A stretch of DNA of 64,000 nucleotides from Cephalotus follicularis (Eukaryota > Streptophyta > Magnoliopsida > Oxalidales > Cephalotaceae): the NCBI GenBank assembly GCA_001972305.1, contig BDDD01002899.1, positions 1 to 64,000 of the forward strand. Direction: 5' to 3'. The notes beneath the pieces were generated by a model that searched no databases, was not told the origin of the DNA, and worked only from the letters and a program-made list of their open reading frames with translations. A program made the translations under genes and the position numbers. Below, piece by piece: positions 1 to 11,680 of the stretch (position 1 is the first letter of the stretch; each line of letters opens with the position of its first letter).

Positions 1-1175
1 TTAATTAATTATATATATATAATCTCATTAAATATAATTAGAAAATAATTATCCTAATTATTCTCTCATAACTGTATTGGAAATATCAGCTTGTATTGTG
101 TGTGACCCTATGGGTCCACTATTACGGTGGCCGTAGGATTAAATTATGACGCTCACGATTATTCGATTAAATATTTATTCACATAAAAATATTCTCTCGA
201 ACATTTTGAATTAAAACTCTTTTAATTCTTTTCTTCCAAGATTAATTTATCAATTTAATCTCAGGCATCTTGCTGGTCGACATCAACATATAGCAATGCA
301 TAACGACCCCCTGGTAATATGAATAATTTGCAAACCACTATTTACAGGTACATGCACGTATAGTCCTTCCATTGACAATGCTCTAATTAAATCTAGGGTA
401 CGGATTATGTCAGACCCCAATAATTTAATCTTTAGCCTCGTGACTATCTTTCATTTGCCTAAATAATATTAGAGCTGCCGCTCTAATATTCAACCAATGA
501 TATCACACTCTTGATATCATGGCTAGCCTGGCCGGGCAATTAATCGCTAACGAAAATCATCCTGATCATAATCTTCTTTTACTAGAAGCAATGGATTCAT
601 TGTTGCTAGTTCACATGCCTCCACACATAAGAGTACAATGTCCAGCTAATGTCTGTATACACTTCATAGAATATGTATTTAAGCATCATCAAAACACACC
701 ACCCTATGCACAAGACATCCAGTGACGACTCATGTCCAATGACCACATGCACTGCTGTAAAACTAGAATTCTGTCTGACATGTAAGTAAAACTCCATACA
801 GATATTCTATCAATAGTCACCTTCAGTGAACTCGTCAAATGAGCTCCCACGTAGTTGTCATAACATCATCCATGCCGATCTGACAGTACGTGCTGGTCTA
901 TTTGGATTGATCATGCCCTGAGTGTCAATCCTATGACCAGGATGATTCGAAATAAAGTATACCGAGATTCCAACTCTCACATCATGATCTCATCATGAAC
1001 TTGATTCTCTAACTTTATTCCAGGACATTCATTTACAATAAATTAAGCATGTATTAATGAAACGAAGTCATAGCCATTGATAAAAAATAAACATCTTTAT
1101 TAAATTTATAAATCGTTTATACAAGATATAGTAAATACAAGCTCAATACTGGCTTGCATGTCTTTATCTCTAACA
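1..1175 (-). repeat. 3' LTR of copia A, cut by the window edge
   Basis: The sequence ends in CTCTAACA at 1,175, which reads TGTTAGAG on the sense strand, directly beside a polypurine tract. It is collinear with 18,770-19,984, the 5' LTR copy, with small indels: about 9 bases near 306 are present here only, and about 35 bases near 19,655 are present there only. The outer end of this LTR lies before base 1. No coding potential is seen. Confidence 0.88.
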
Positions 1176-1188
1176 ATCTCCCACTAAG
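1176..1188 (-). other. Polypurine tract of copia A
   Basis: The plus strand reads ATCTCCCACTAAG, so the sense strand reads CTTAGTGGGAGAT. It abuts the 3' LTR, as the plus-strand priming site of a copia element does. The pol stop codon lies just upstream. Confidence 0.8.
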
Positions 1189-1189
1189 T

Positions 1190-2974
1190 GCTAATGCCAG
1201 TTGCCACAGTGTGTCACACCCATAGCATCAAGGTGTCTGTCAAAGACTGCCTTTGGTAGTGCCTTAGTAAGCGGGTCTGCAATGTTGTCTTCACTTGGAA
1301 CTCTTTCCACTTTTATATCTCCACAATCAATGATCTCACGTATAAGGTGAAAGTTTTAGACTTTGAGTGCGATCTAGTCTCCTTGGATTGCGCTATTGCT
1401 CCATTGTTATCACAGTATAAAGATTTTGGATAATCAATGTCAGGAACTACATCCAAATCTTTGATGAACTTCTTCATCCATACACATTCCTTATCATCTT
1501 CCGATGCCGCAATGTATTCAACTTCAGTCACTGAATCCGCAGTGGTAGGTTGCTTGGAACTCTTCCAACTCACTGCTCCACCATTCAAGGTGAACACAAA
1601 CCCTAATGTTGATTTTGAATCATCCACATCTATCTGAAACTTAGAGTCAGTAAAACCCTCAGTCTTCAAACCTTTTCCTCCATACATTAAGAATAAATCC
1701 TTAGTCCTGTTAAGGTACTCGAGGATATCTTTGACAGCCTTCCAGTGTTTCTCACCGGGATCTGACTGATATCTGCTTGTAACACTTACAGCATATGTGA
1801 TATCTGGTATAGTGCAAAGCATAGCATACATGACGCTTCCAATTGCCGAAGCATATGGAATATGCATCATCCTCTGTCTTTCTTCAGCGGTCTCGGGAGA
1901 CATATGCTTAGAAAGTGAAATTCCATGACAAAGAGGCAAGTAACCTCTCTTGGAATTTTCCATGCTAAAACGCTTAAGCACTCTGTCAATGTACAAAGAC
2001 TGGAACCTTATCATCCTTTTTTATCTATCTCTACAGACATTTATACCTAGGAAATAGGAAGCTTCTCCCAAGTCTTTCATGGAGAAAACTGTGGATAACC
2101 AGGCCTTTACGTTTGACAACATGATCACATCATTCCCTATAAGGAGTATGTCATCAACGTACAAGACTAGAAAAGTCACTGAGCTCCCACTAACCTTTTT
2201 ATACATACATGGTTCATCTCGATTCTTAGTGAAATCAAACTCTTTGATTGTCTCATCGAATCGGATGTTCTAACTTCTCAAAGCTTGCTTCAGTCCATAA
2301 ATGGACTTCTGAAGCTTGTACACTTTGTGGTCATCACTAGTGGATACGAAACCCTCAGGTTGAGTCATATATATGTCTTCATTAATGTTTCCATTGAGAA
2401 TTCACATCCATTTGCCATATATCATAGTCAAAATGTGTTGCTATAGCAAGTAAAATCTGAACTGATTTAAGCATGGTTACGGGAGAGAAAGTTTCCTCAT
2501 AATCAATCCCTTCCCGTTGGTTGTAACCTTTGGCTATGAGACTAGCTTTAAAAGTCTTCACCTTTCCATCGTCTCCAATCTTCCTTTTGAAAATCCATTT
2601 ATAACCTAAGGGTTTAACCCCTTCGGGTGTATCCACTAGATTCCAAACTTGATTGGAGTATATGGACTCCATTTCGAAATTCATGGCATCAAGCCACTTC
2701 TCCGAGTCCATATCGCATATGGCTTCTTTGTAGCTTACCGAATCATCATTCCTGAAATTTACCTCTTGGGTACCTTCAATGAGAAAACTACCATACAGTA
2801 TCTCTTAGGTTCCCTAGGTAATCGGGCAGATCTACGCAGAGGTTGTGTATGTCTGTTAGCTGACATATCAGGAACATCAATTTGAACAGGATTGGACAGG
2901 TCCTCAACTTGTGGTTCTTTAGATCGTTCATCTAGTTCTATCATACTCCCACTACTATCTTCCAACAGGAAGTC
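1190..2974 (-). pseudogene. Copia A pol: reverse transcriptase and RNase H
   Basis: This is the C-terminal part of a copia polyprotein on the minus strand, with several frame breaks. In order come the post-integrase linker (RRSARLPREPKRY, near 2,800), the RT start (KWIFKRK, near 2,600; EETFSPV, near 2,500), the intact catalytic box YVDDILLIGND (near 2,150), the RNase H start after DLGEASYFLGI, and ADSVTEVEYIAASE (near 1,560). The protein tail ends at a stop about 15 bases before the polypurine tract. A deletion of about 8 bases near 2,395 breaks the frame between MDVNSQW and the conserved LNGNINEDIYMTQPEGF. The upstream side ends abruptly at 2,974, where chromovirus B is inserted. The RT active site is intact, but the gene cannot make a full polyprotein. 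Confidence 0.92.
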
Positions 2975-3426
2975 TGTCACACCCCGTTCCCGATATCACA
3001 GCATTAAAGAGGTAAAGGCAATCAATATAACGTTATCCAGCTTATACAAACATGATAAAATTAAAAACTTCAATTCCATTCACATGTGTGGAAGCATTTA
3101 AAAATAAGCTAGATAAACAAACCGAATCATGCGTCCCATACCACATGATTCCAACATTAACATAATTGAACCATCGTCAATTGCCCATAACGGAGCGTGA
3201 TCATAGTCAATCAACATCATTAATTCATTAATACAAAATAATACGGGTCTCAATACATTGTTAAACATTTATTTAAACAATAAAATTCCATCTCCCCACA
3301 GATTCGCCGCGTACGGTCGACATCCACATCACTGCATCAATCTGCAATAGTAGGGGGTTAGCCTTTGTCCTCACTCAGCTAAATCATAAGTGTAATTCAA
3401 GGTCAGTGATAATGAATGTCATGAAA

Positions 3427-3580
3427 TGAATGCACTCATGATGCAATATGTAATATATCGCCACACGTACATATGCATATGTATATATATATATATATAT
3501 ATGAATGCACTCATGATGCAATATGTAATATATCGCCACACGTACATATGCATATGTACCCATTTCTAAAATGAATAAAA
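3427..3580. repeat. Tandem duplication of about 76 bp with (TA)n
   Basis: The segment starting GAATGCACTCATGATGC and running through CATATGCATATG occurs twice in a row, separated by a TA run at 3,482-3,502. The other LTR of the same element has the same structure at 9,984-10,078, so the duplication predates insertion. Confidence 0.85.
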
Positions 3581-3671
3581 ACACTTTAGAATCATCCATA
3601 TCTCAATCATCAATTCATTTCATATCAAATGCAATGCAAGGATATGCTCAAGGTATGGGTCAGTCTCTGAC

Positions 3672-3981
3672 CAGTCGGCTGTCCCCTCATGACAGTCGGC
3701 TGTCTTCCTTCAACAGCTGGCTGTCCTAGCTCTGGCAGTCGGCTGCCTCCCTTAACAATTGGCTGTCTCCTTTTGACAGTCGGCTGCTCTCCTCATCCAG
3801 TCGGCTGTCCTTTCTTGGCAGTCGACTACTCAACCTTCTGCAGGTATGTTCTACTAAACGTATGAACAGTCGACTGGTTCTTACGTCCAGTTGGCTGTTT
3901 CCTATTGAGTAGCCGGCTGTTTACACTGAACAGCTGCCATTTCTAGCCCGCCAGTCGGCTGCCCGCCTTGGCAGTCGACTG
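3672..3981. promoter_or_regulatory. Phased GTCGAC-type motif island, B LTR, first
   Basis: About fourteen copies of CAGTCGGCTG or close variants start at 3,672, 3,693, 3,714, 3,736, 3,756, 3,777, 3,798, 3,819 and then 3,867, 3,888, 3,910, 3,931, 3,952, 3,972. Nearly every step is 20-22 bp. On the element's sense strand the motif reads CAGCCGACTG, which contains GCCGAC. A regulatory role is inferred from the core and phasing, not shown. Confidence 0.7.
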
Positions 3982-4521
3982 GATTTACATCAGTAGGTAA
4001 AAACAACAGAAAAATGCATGTCTTTCACACTTTAATCCAACCAAACACGAGCATTCAACAGCAATAACATACATTTATGCTCATAATACAGTCCATACCA
4101 TGCATTTCGTCCATTAACTTTTATTATAACGGAACTTAAATAACAATTATGAAATTACCCCTACCTTAGAATTCCAAGTTAGGAATTGCAATATACCTCT
4201 TTAAGTTCCAATCCGAGTTTCCAAGCCTTCGAATTCATCCAGCAACTCCACCAACTCTGGTTCGAGCTCCAAGTCCAGATTCCAAGCTCAAAATTGGATA
4301 GATACAACTTCTCTCTCTTTTTTTTCTCTCCACCGCCCTCTCCCTCTTCGCAACTCTCTATCTCTTTGAATTTGCTGATGAGAAGAGAAAAGAAAGTGTG
4401 TTTTTATTGCCATTTTCGTGTCTCTCTCTCCATAACCCCACAACTGAGCAATTTTGTCCTCTCCCCCTTTCTCTCTGCCAAAAACATACTGCCAACACGT
4501 TTTAACTGACCTATCCCATGG

Positions 4522-4651
4522 AAGTCGAGTGCCTTATCTTGGCAGTTGGCTGTCTCTGCCGACACCATCCCCACCCGGCTGTCTCTCATAATAAGCAGCT
4601 GGTTCCACCCAAAGGGGGTTCAGTCGACTGTCCTTCCTGGGCAGTCGGCTG
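4522..4651. promoter_or_regulatory. GTCGAC-type motif island, B LTR, second
   Basis: Variants of the same decamer start near 4,522, 4,543, 4,572, 4,596, 4,621 and 4,642. Two pairs have exact 21-bp steps, while others are 24-29 bp. It lies close to the U3 end of the minus-strand LTR. Confidence 0.6.
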
Positions 4652-4795
4652 CCCGCCCTGTATCCGCACTTTTCACACTTCAACTTTTGCTCAAATTTAA
4701 CATTACAAAAAGTAAAAGTCATAATTCTCATTAATCAATTGCGTAAATGCATTGGAAAATACAACATTACATTAATGAAAATCCCGGGCGTCACA

Positions 4796-6568
4796 TCCAC
4801 CCCTCATTCATGGAATTTCGTCCTCGAAATTAAAACGACACTAAAGCAAATGAGGATAACGCTCTCTCACTTCCTCCTCGTATTCCCAAGTCGCCTCATC
4901 GGGTCGATGAAACTGCCACTGAACCTTTACCGTAGGAATGGTTCGGTTCCTCAATACATGCGTCTTCCGATCCAGAATTTGTACCGGTAACTCCTCGCAA
5001 GAAAGATCATCTCGCATAGGAACTGAGTCATAATTCAAAACATGTGACGGGTCTCGAATATACCTTCTCAACATAGACACATGGAAGACGTCATGCACAT
5101 TCAACAGTGCAGGAGGCAAAGCAAGCTGATAAGCCACCTCCCCGACTCTCTCTAAGATCTCGAAGGGACCAATGTAGCGCGGAGCTAACTTGCCCTTCAT
5201 CCCAAATCTCTGTACGCCCTTCCAAGGCGAAACCTTCAGAAACACATGATCACCAACGTCGAAGGTCAGAGGCCTCCTCTTGACGCTGTCCACATAGCTC
5301 TTCTGCCTGCTTTAAGCAGCAAGTAGTTTCTCCCTGATGAATCTAACCTTCTCATAAGTCTCCTCTACCAGATCCGACCCAAGCAAAGGTCGCTCACCAA
5401 TCTCATCCCAACAAATGGGTGATCTACACTTCCTCCCATACAGTGCCTCATTTGGTGCCATACCAATACTGGAATGATAGCTGTTGTTATAAGAAAACGC
5501 TATCAGAGGAATGTGGTCCTCCCAAGTACCAGCAAAGTCAATAATGCAAGTTCGAAGCATATCCTCCAAGGTCTGGATGGTACGCTCCGACTGACCATCT
5601 GTCTGTGGGTGGAAGATAGTGCTAAGGTTCAGCTTCGTCCCAAAAGCTGTCTGAAATCTCTTCCAAAAGTAGGAAGTGAAGATCGAATCTCTGTCACAAA
5701 CTATACTCTCAGGGACACCGTGCAACCTCACGATCTCCTTGATGTATAATCGAGCTAACTTGCTCGCTGAATCAGTGACATGGGTAGGCAAAAAGTGTGC
5801 CGATTTAGGAAGCCGATCCACAATGACCCATACCACATTGTGACGGTTCTGAATCAGAGGAAAACCCGAAACAAAATCCATCGTCACATGCTCCCATTTC
5901 CATCCAGGAATTGGTAACGGCTGCAACAAACCCGCTGGCCTCTGATGTTCGGCTTTAACTGTCTGACAAGTATAACACTTTGCCACATACTCGGCGATCT
6001 CTCGTTTCATGCCAGGCCACCAGTAATCTCTCTTCATGTCTTGGTACATTTTTGTAATACCAGGGTGAATGCTGTACTGAGATCTATAAGCCCCGCAAAG
6101 CAACTCACTCTTCAACCCTGGTTCATTCGGAAGACACACACGTCCCCAAAATCTTAAGACACCATCGACATGTATCCGAAAATCGGACTCCGAGTCCAGA
6201 TTCTCTCGAATCTTTTGCAATTCAGGATCGTGTGCTTGAGCGTTCTTTATTTCGTCAAGCAAAACTGGCTGTACACTCATGCTAGCCATAAAGACTCCAG
6301 GTGACTGATTGAACAGAAACCACTCTTGGAAGTCTTCTAACATCTTCCATTGCGACACCATCGCAGTGGCAACCATAGCCTTGCGGCTCAAGGCATCAGC
6401 GACCACGTTCGCTTTCCCGGGATGGTACTGAATACTGCAGTCATAGTCATTAAAGAACTCAACCCATTGCCGTTGTCTCATGTTCAGCGTATCTTGACAG
6501 AAAAGATACCTCAAACTCTTGTGGTCAGTGAAAATCTCAAACTGTGCCCATATAAGTAATCTCTCCAT
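4796..6568 (-). pseudogene. Chromovirus B integrase with chromodomain
   Basis: This minus-strand pol segment starts with the tail of RNase H ([16 protein letters not shown]). It continues with the integrase zinc finger (H and H around HPGITKMYQDMKRDYWW, then CYTC) and the catalytic core with D in MDFVSG, D in CDRDSIF and E in GQSERTIQTLEDML. After a frame break near 5,300 come the GPY-type module (APRYIGPFEI) and a chromodomain ending EATWEYEEEVRERYPHLL. Integrase would insert the cDNA, and the chromodomain would guide it to histone-marked chromatin. All key integrase residues are visible. The stop and frame break before the chromodomain make it a pseudogene. It ends about 45 bases before the 3' LTR. 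Confidence 0.93.
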
Positions 6569-7541
6569 TTCTGAAGAGCAAAGATAATCGTGGCCAATTC
6601 AAGATCATGCGTCGAGTAGTTCTCCTCATACGGCTTCAGCTTCCATGAAGCATAAGTGATCACTCTGCCTCGTTGCATCAACACACAACCCAACCCCTTA
6701 CCCGAAGCATCACTATAGACTGCGAATCCCTCGTTACCTTCAGGTAACGCCAAAACAGGAGCGGAAACAAACTGATCCTCCAGATCACAAAAACTGGCTT
6801 CACATTCATCATCCCAAATAAACAAAGTCTTCTTTTGAGTAAGCTTCGTCAACGGTGTAGCTATTCTCGAGAATTTCTGAATGAACCTCCGATAATAACC
6901 TGCCAAACCAAGAAAACTGCGCACCTCAGTCACATTCCTTGGTTGCGGCCAATCTCGCACCACCTCAGTCTTCGACGGATCCACTGCCAAACCCTCTCTA
7001 GATACTATGTGACCAAGAAAAGTCACATGATCAAGCCAAAACTCGCACTTGCCAAACTTGGCAATCTCAGATGATAGGCGTGTTCCTCTTCACTCCTTGA
7101 GTACACTAGTATGTCATTACTGAACACCACTACAAACCGATCCAGGTACGGCCGGAACACATCGTTCATTAGTGACATAAACGCTACCGGTGCATTGGTG
7201 ACACCAAATGGCATTACCAAGAACTCATAATGACCATACCTAGTCCGAAAGGTAGTCTTCTATATATCTCCTTCCTTCACTCTGAGCTAGTGATAACCCG
7301 ACTTCAGGTCGAGTTTGGAGAACACCCTTGACCCTTGTAACTGGTCAAACAAATCTTCGATATGTGGAAGAGGATACTTATTCTTGATAGTAGCCTTATT
7401 CAGCATCATGTAGTCGATGCAAAGCCTCATCAGCCCATCTTTCTTCTTCACAAATAACACTGGAGCGCCCCATGGAGAAACGTCGGGCCGTACAAAACCC
7501 TTATCAATTAGGTCTTGCAACTGCAACTTCAACTCTCTCAA
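6511..7541 (-). pseudogene. Chromovirus B reverse transcriptase and RNase H
   Basis: The RT fingers and palm are recognisable ([39 protein letters not shown]), followed by the palm end ([12 protein letters not shown]). The catalytic box that is normally Y/F-x-D-D reads F-S-N-D (codons at 7,113-7,124), so the first catalytic aspartate is asparagine. RNase H follows with [13 protein letters not shown] and [12 protein letters not shown]. Stops or frame breaks lie near 7,285, 7,065 and 6,565. It is a dead polymerase from an autonomous-type element. Confidence 0.92.
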
Positions 7542-8312
7542 CTACGCAGGAGCCATTCGAAAAGGCGCCTTAGAGATAGAGGCCGTACCTGGTACTAGGT
7601 CAATCACAAACTCCATGCTCCTCCTCGGTGGCAAGGACACCAAGTCTGCAGGAAACACATCTGGAAATTCATTCACAACTGGAAGTTCCTCCAGGATCTT
7701 ACCTTTCTCTTTTCTCTTGTCAACCACATGCGCCAGAAACCCTTCACACCCTTTCTCTAGGTACCTCGATGCCCGAATAAAAGATATGATCGGTGTCCAG
7801 AACCCTTTGTTTCCCTTGAACCGTATAGTAGTTCCATCTGGTAAGCAAAAATCCACAGTCTTATTATAACAGTCCATGCATGCACGGTAAGCTGACAACC
7901 AGTCCATACCCAAGATGACATCAAAATCAAGTATGGGCAATACGATCAAATCTGCATACACTGGAACACCTGCCATATACATCTCACAACCTCTATACAT
8001 GGAATATGTACACATGGAGCCTCCAGTAGGTGTACTCACATCATGAACATAGGGCATGTAGTCAAGAAACACATTTAAACATGATGCAAAACGGGAAGCA
8101 ATAAAAGAATGCGATGCTCCCGAGTCCATCAACACTCTAGCAGAAAAACCATAAACATATACAGTACCTCCCACAATAGAAGTAGACTCTGGAACCTCTG
8201 TCTGAGTGAGAATGAAAACTATACCTTTCACGACACCCTTGTCGGTATCTCTCTGCTGTGACAGTCCAGGTGCCAAACCACTACCACTCACTGGCCCAGT
8301 AGGTGCTATCAT
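7542..8312 (-). pseudogene. Chromovirus B aspartic protease
   Basis: An open stretch of about 256 codons carries the retropepsin signature LMDSGASHSF near 8,120 and the flap-side ILGMDWLSAY near 7,890. A linker to RT follows (FPDVFPADLVSLPP). The DSG catalytic triplet is intact. The protease would cleave the gag-pol polyprotein inside the particle. The frame is open on its own but is separated from RT by a stop just after 7,542 and from gag by breaks near 8,310-8,590. Confidence 0.92.
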
Positions 8313-9475
8313 CTGACCCCTCGGGCAATCCCTCGCCAGGTGGCCAGATTCCCCTCATCTCATACACAGCCCTTTCTTCAACCAATAGTCCTTCTGAATG
8401 TGACCCATACTGCCGCAAGCAGAACAAGCTCCAGGCCTCGTGTTACTCCCCTGACTGGCAGACTGGTTGGATCTATTCTTTGGTGACTTTGTTGGAGAAC
8501 CGCTACCCTGCCATTTCGATGATGCTGGCCTAGACTGAGTAGATGTCTGCTTACTCTACTGTGCTCGGGCCCTCTCAACCTGGTCTTCATTCAGTACACT
8601 CTCTATTAATCTCGCCTTCTGGGTGACTTCCACGAAAGTACCTAGCTCTATAACTCTGATCCGAGACCGAAGATCCGGTCGCAGACCTCTCAAAAATCTC
8701 TGAATCTTCATTTCTTCATCTGCCACCAGATAGGATGAATGTCTGGAAAGCTCCACAAATCTGGCTTGATACTCGGCCACGGTCATTTCACCCTAACGCA
8801 GCTCCAAGAGCTCTGTCTCTCTCCGTTCACGCTTTATGCGTGGCACATAAGCCACTAGAAACTCGTCCTGGAACCCATCCCAGGTACTGGCAACCCTAGT
8901 GGCTTCCCATTTAGCTTTAACCGCCTCCCGCCAGTGGGTGGCCTCTCCCCATAATCGGTACACAGCAAACCTCAGTTTCTGTTTGTCGGTGCATTCCATC
9001 ACCTTGAAGATCTTCTCTAGATCCTGTAACCACCTTTCAGCCATAGTAGCATCAAGCTCCCCTTTGAAACTGGGAGGATTCTATCTCATGAACCTCTCAA
9101 GGTTCCTTCCAAACCGATTACCGTCATCATGCATGCCCTGAGCAGAAACCATTTGATGAGGCTGAGCTTGAGCATACAATATCCGCATCTCCTCCATATT
9201 CGCTGCATTAGCAGCAATCTGTTGCTGATTAGCAACTATCTGCTACTGGATGTAGTCAGCGATGCGGTCCATCAGATCTCTCACCCCAGGTGCCGCCTCC
9301 GGAACATTCATGTTGGCAGCCCCCTGTGGAACATCATTCATTGGTTCTCCCCCAAGATTCACCTCCTCGGGAACACCCTCATCAACAACTCTACGCCTTC
9401 CGCGTCTCCTTTACTCGATTGGTTCCTACAAGAAGGGTGACAGTTAGTCACGACTTTAGTAAAAAAATTCATTGA
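8313..9475 (-). pseudogene. Chromovirus B gag with degenerate CCHC knuckles
   Basis: The retrotransposon gag domain is visible as RWLQDLEKIFKVMECTDKQK (near 9,030), WDGFQDEFLVAYVP, MTVAEYQARFVELS and FLRGLRPDLRSRI, in pieces split by stops near 8,790 and 8,555. Downstream, two nucleic-acid-binding knuckles can be read near 8,440-8,345. The first runs CSACGSMGHIQKDY, with tyrosine in place of the last cysteine. The second starts CMR, then has a stop codon, then GESGHLARDC. Gag would form the particle and package RNA. The start is not certain. The N-terminal region has poly-Ala/Gln-like character near 9,200. Confidence 0.9.
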
Positions 9476-9515
9476 TTGCCGAGGAAAATTTCCTAGCTAA
9501 GCATATTTGGAATAT

Positions 9516-9527
9516 GCTCTGATACCA
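9516..9527 (-). other. Primer-binding site of chromovirus B
   Basis: The plus strand reads GCTCTGATACCA, so the sense strand reads TGGTATCAGAGC, complementary to the 3' end of plant initiator Met-tRNA. Four bases separate it from the LTR. Confidence 0.92.
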
Positions 9528-9531
9528 CTGC

Positions 9532-10078
9532 TGTCACACCCCGTTCCCGATATCACAACATTAAAGCGGTAAAGGCAATCAATATAACATTATCCAGCTT
9601 ATACAAAAATGATAAAATTTAAAACTTCAATTCCATTCACATGTGTGGAAGCATTTAACAACAAGCTAGATAAACAAACCAAATCATGCGTCCCATACCA
9701 CATGATTCCAACATTAACATAATTGAGCCATCGTCAATTACCTATAACGGAGCGTGATCATAGTCAATCAACATCATTAATAGATTAATCCAAAATAATA
9801 TGGGTCTCAATACATTGTTAAACATTTATTTAAACAATAAAACTCCATCTCCCCACAGATTCACCGCGTACTATCGACATCCACATCACTGCATCAATCT
9901 GCAATAGTAGGGGGTTAGCCTTTGTCCTCACTCGGCCAAATCATAAGTGTAATTCAAGGTCAGTGATAATGAATGTCATGAAATGAATGCACTCATGATG
10001 CAATATGTAATATATCGCCACACGTACATATGCATATGTATATATATATATATATATATGAATGCACTCATGATGCAA
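9532..10078 (-). repeat. 5' LTR of chromovirus B, truncated
   Basis: It is collinear with 2,975-3,522 of the 3' LTR, including the (TA)n run at 10,039-10,059. It then stops inside the second copy of the 76-bp duplication and joins copia A gag without a target duplication. About 1.27 kb of the LTR is missing. Confidence 0.9.
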
Positions 10079-10721
10079 TTTTTAGTCTTCCCCTTCTCAA
10101 GGTTGGACTTGCCCTTCCTCTTGGGCCTACGGGATTGTCCTACCATCATGACTGGAGCCTTGCCCTTATTCATGTTCACTTTGGCTTCCCTCAGCATGTT
10201 TAGAAGATCAGGCAGTGTAGCTGATATCCTATTCATGTTAAAATTGGTGATGAAACCAGAGAAGGAAGGTGGAAGTGAATAAAGGATCAGATCTGTGCTT
10301 AATTCAGCATCTTGAATGATGCCAAGAGCAGCAAGACATTTAATTGCATTGATCATCTTAAGCACATGATCATTAACAGAAGACCCTTTAGCCATTTTAG
10401 TGCCATACAGCTCAGCCGTGAGATGGAACCGAGCATTTCTACTATTCTCTCCGTATAACTCACGGAGATGCAGTAGAACTTCCCTAGAGTCTCGCATTGA
10501 TTCATGTTGGACTTATAGGGTATTGCTCATCGATGTTATTAGGTAGCTTCTAACTTTCTTTTCATCAGCCACCCATTTCCTATAAATGGCATGATCTTCG
10601 TTTGAGGCATCTTCAGCAGGCAGTGCTGACATAGAGGTCTCTAGGACATAATCTATGCCCTCAGAATTCAAAACTATTTTGACATTCTATAGCCAGTCCA
10701 CATAACTTGGACCTGCCAGCT
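10079..10721 (-). pseudogene. Copia A gag fragment
   Basis: This minus-strand copia gag (UBN2-type capsid) segment shows SYVDWL near 10,690, EDASNEDHAIYRKWVADEKK near 10,590, a long open part starting at 10,497 (LLHLRELYGE, KMAKGSSVNDHVLKMI) and a basic tail RRPKRKGKSNLEKGKTKN just before the junction. A stop interrupts the part near the N-terminus. The zinc knuckle, protease and integrase that should follow are gone, replaced by the broken end of the B LTR. The N-terminal 15-25 residues are cut off by repeat C at 10,722. Confidence 0.88.
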
Positions 10722-11302
10722 TGTAATGCCCCGTGGCTGTTTTGGAGTCTAAGAAAAAACTTTTTCTATGGAGTATAATTTTTGTTTTTACAGGTTTTGC
10801 ACTTATTTGAGTAAGAGAGGAAAGTTATGTGTTGATGTTGTCATAAGCCTTAGTGTAAAATGTGATTAGTAGTAGTAGGAGGACTTAATAGCAAAGCTTG
10901 TTGAGGAAGTTTCCAAATCCCAAGGTTTAATGATGGCTTTTGTGGAGATTATCAAAGAGATATTTTTTGGTGTTGGCTTTCCCTTAGCTTCGACAGGTTA
11001 GAGTGAGAGAGAGCTCTAGTTCTTCTTCTTCCTTATCAAGTGCGAGGAGAACAACAGTTTGAAGCTTTCCAAGCTTAGCGAAGGAGCAGCCAGGTGCCGG
11101 AGGAGCAGCAAGAGAAAGAGGATAAGTTCTCGTTAGAGGAAGCCAGTAAGAAAGTAGCTAAGAACTGTGAGTGGGACATCCTTTGTTTGATGTTTTGATT
11201 TCATGATGTTTCTTGATAACTCCTTAAGTTTTCAGTTCCAGTACAGTGAGAGCTTTCTAATGGGAATTTGTTTCCTTAGCGTCCTTGTATGTTTCCCTTT
11301 AC

Positions 11303-11305
<3 letters not shown>

Positions 11306-11343
<38 letters not shown>
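11306..11343. repeat. (GA)n microsatellite
   Basis: A clean run of about 19 GA units within repeat C. Confidence 0.98.
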
Positions 11344-11347
<4 letters not shown>

Positions 11348-11424
11348 CGAGCACTAGAGCTCAAGCTTCTTCTAAGTGATTTAGTCACTTTCTAGATAAG
11401 GTAACGTGTACGTGCTCAACCCCA

Positions 11425-11680
11425 CTCCTCGGCCAACTACTGTCTATGATGGGAAGTCGAGCGAGTCTGCCCCTAGGTCCTACCTGGATCTCTTTTACAC
11501 TATTGTCCATGATGGTGTTTAGGGTTTGAGTGCAGCCGAGCACTATGTACATAGCTCCAACCTCCTCGGTCTACTATTGTCTATGATGGGAAGCCGAGCA
11601 AGACTGTCTCCAGGTCCTACCTGGATATCCTTTACACTATTGTCTATGATGGTGGTTAGGGTTTGAGTACAGCAGAGCTA
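11425..11680. repeat. 137-bp direct tandem duplication
   Basis: Two diverged copies start at 11,425 and 11,562 (CTCCTCGG). Both contain GTCTATGATGGGAAG, then AGGTCCTACCTGGAT, then ATGATGGT and GGGTTTGAGT. They differ by point changes, so the duplication is not recent. Confidence 0.85.

Larger units (their letters stand above)
2975..4795 (-). repeat. 3' LTR of chromovirus B (1.8 kb)
   Basis: On the plus strand it starts TGTCACACCCCG and ends CCCGGGCGTCACA, giving the inverted ends expected of an LTR. The next bases, TCCACCCCTC, are the complement of a polypurine tract. It holds a 76-bp tandem duplication with a TA run and two GTCGAC-type motif islands. No coding sequence is seen. Confidence 0.9.
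2975..10078 (-). mobile_element. Ty3/gypsy chromovirus B inserted in copia A
   Basis: The element has its 3' LTR at 2,975-4,795, pol and gag between 4,841 and about 9,475, the primer site at 9,516-9,527 and a truncated 5' LTR at 9,532-10,078. The C-terminal chromodomain places it among the chromoviruses, and the long LTRs with TGTGACGCCC and GGGGTGTGACA ends look Tekay-like (inference). In the first 360 bp the two LTRs differ at about 19 positions by eye, around 5 percent. The left flanking bases are AAGTC. The matching right target duplication was lost with the end of the 5' LTR. Confidence 0.9.

Noticed and set aside
519..725. 68-codon plus-strand open frame near the left edge
   Set aside because: It lies in the copia A LTR, and the homologous LTR at 19,290-19,500 does not keep it open.
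3672..3981. CRISPR-like array of short repeats
   Set aside because: Repeats are only about 10 bp, palindromic, variable and lie in plant LTRs; spacers are about 11 bp. No cas-like genes.
7417..7869. 150-codon plus-strand open frame
   Set aside because: It is the reverse strand of the chromovirus B protease/RT region, whose minus-strand reading has clear domains.
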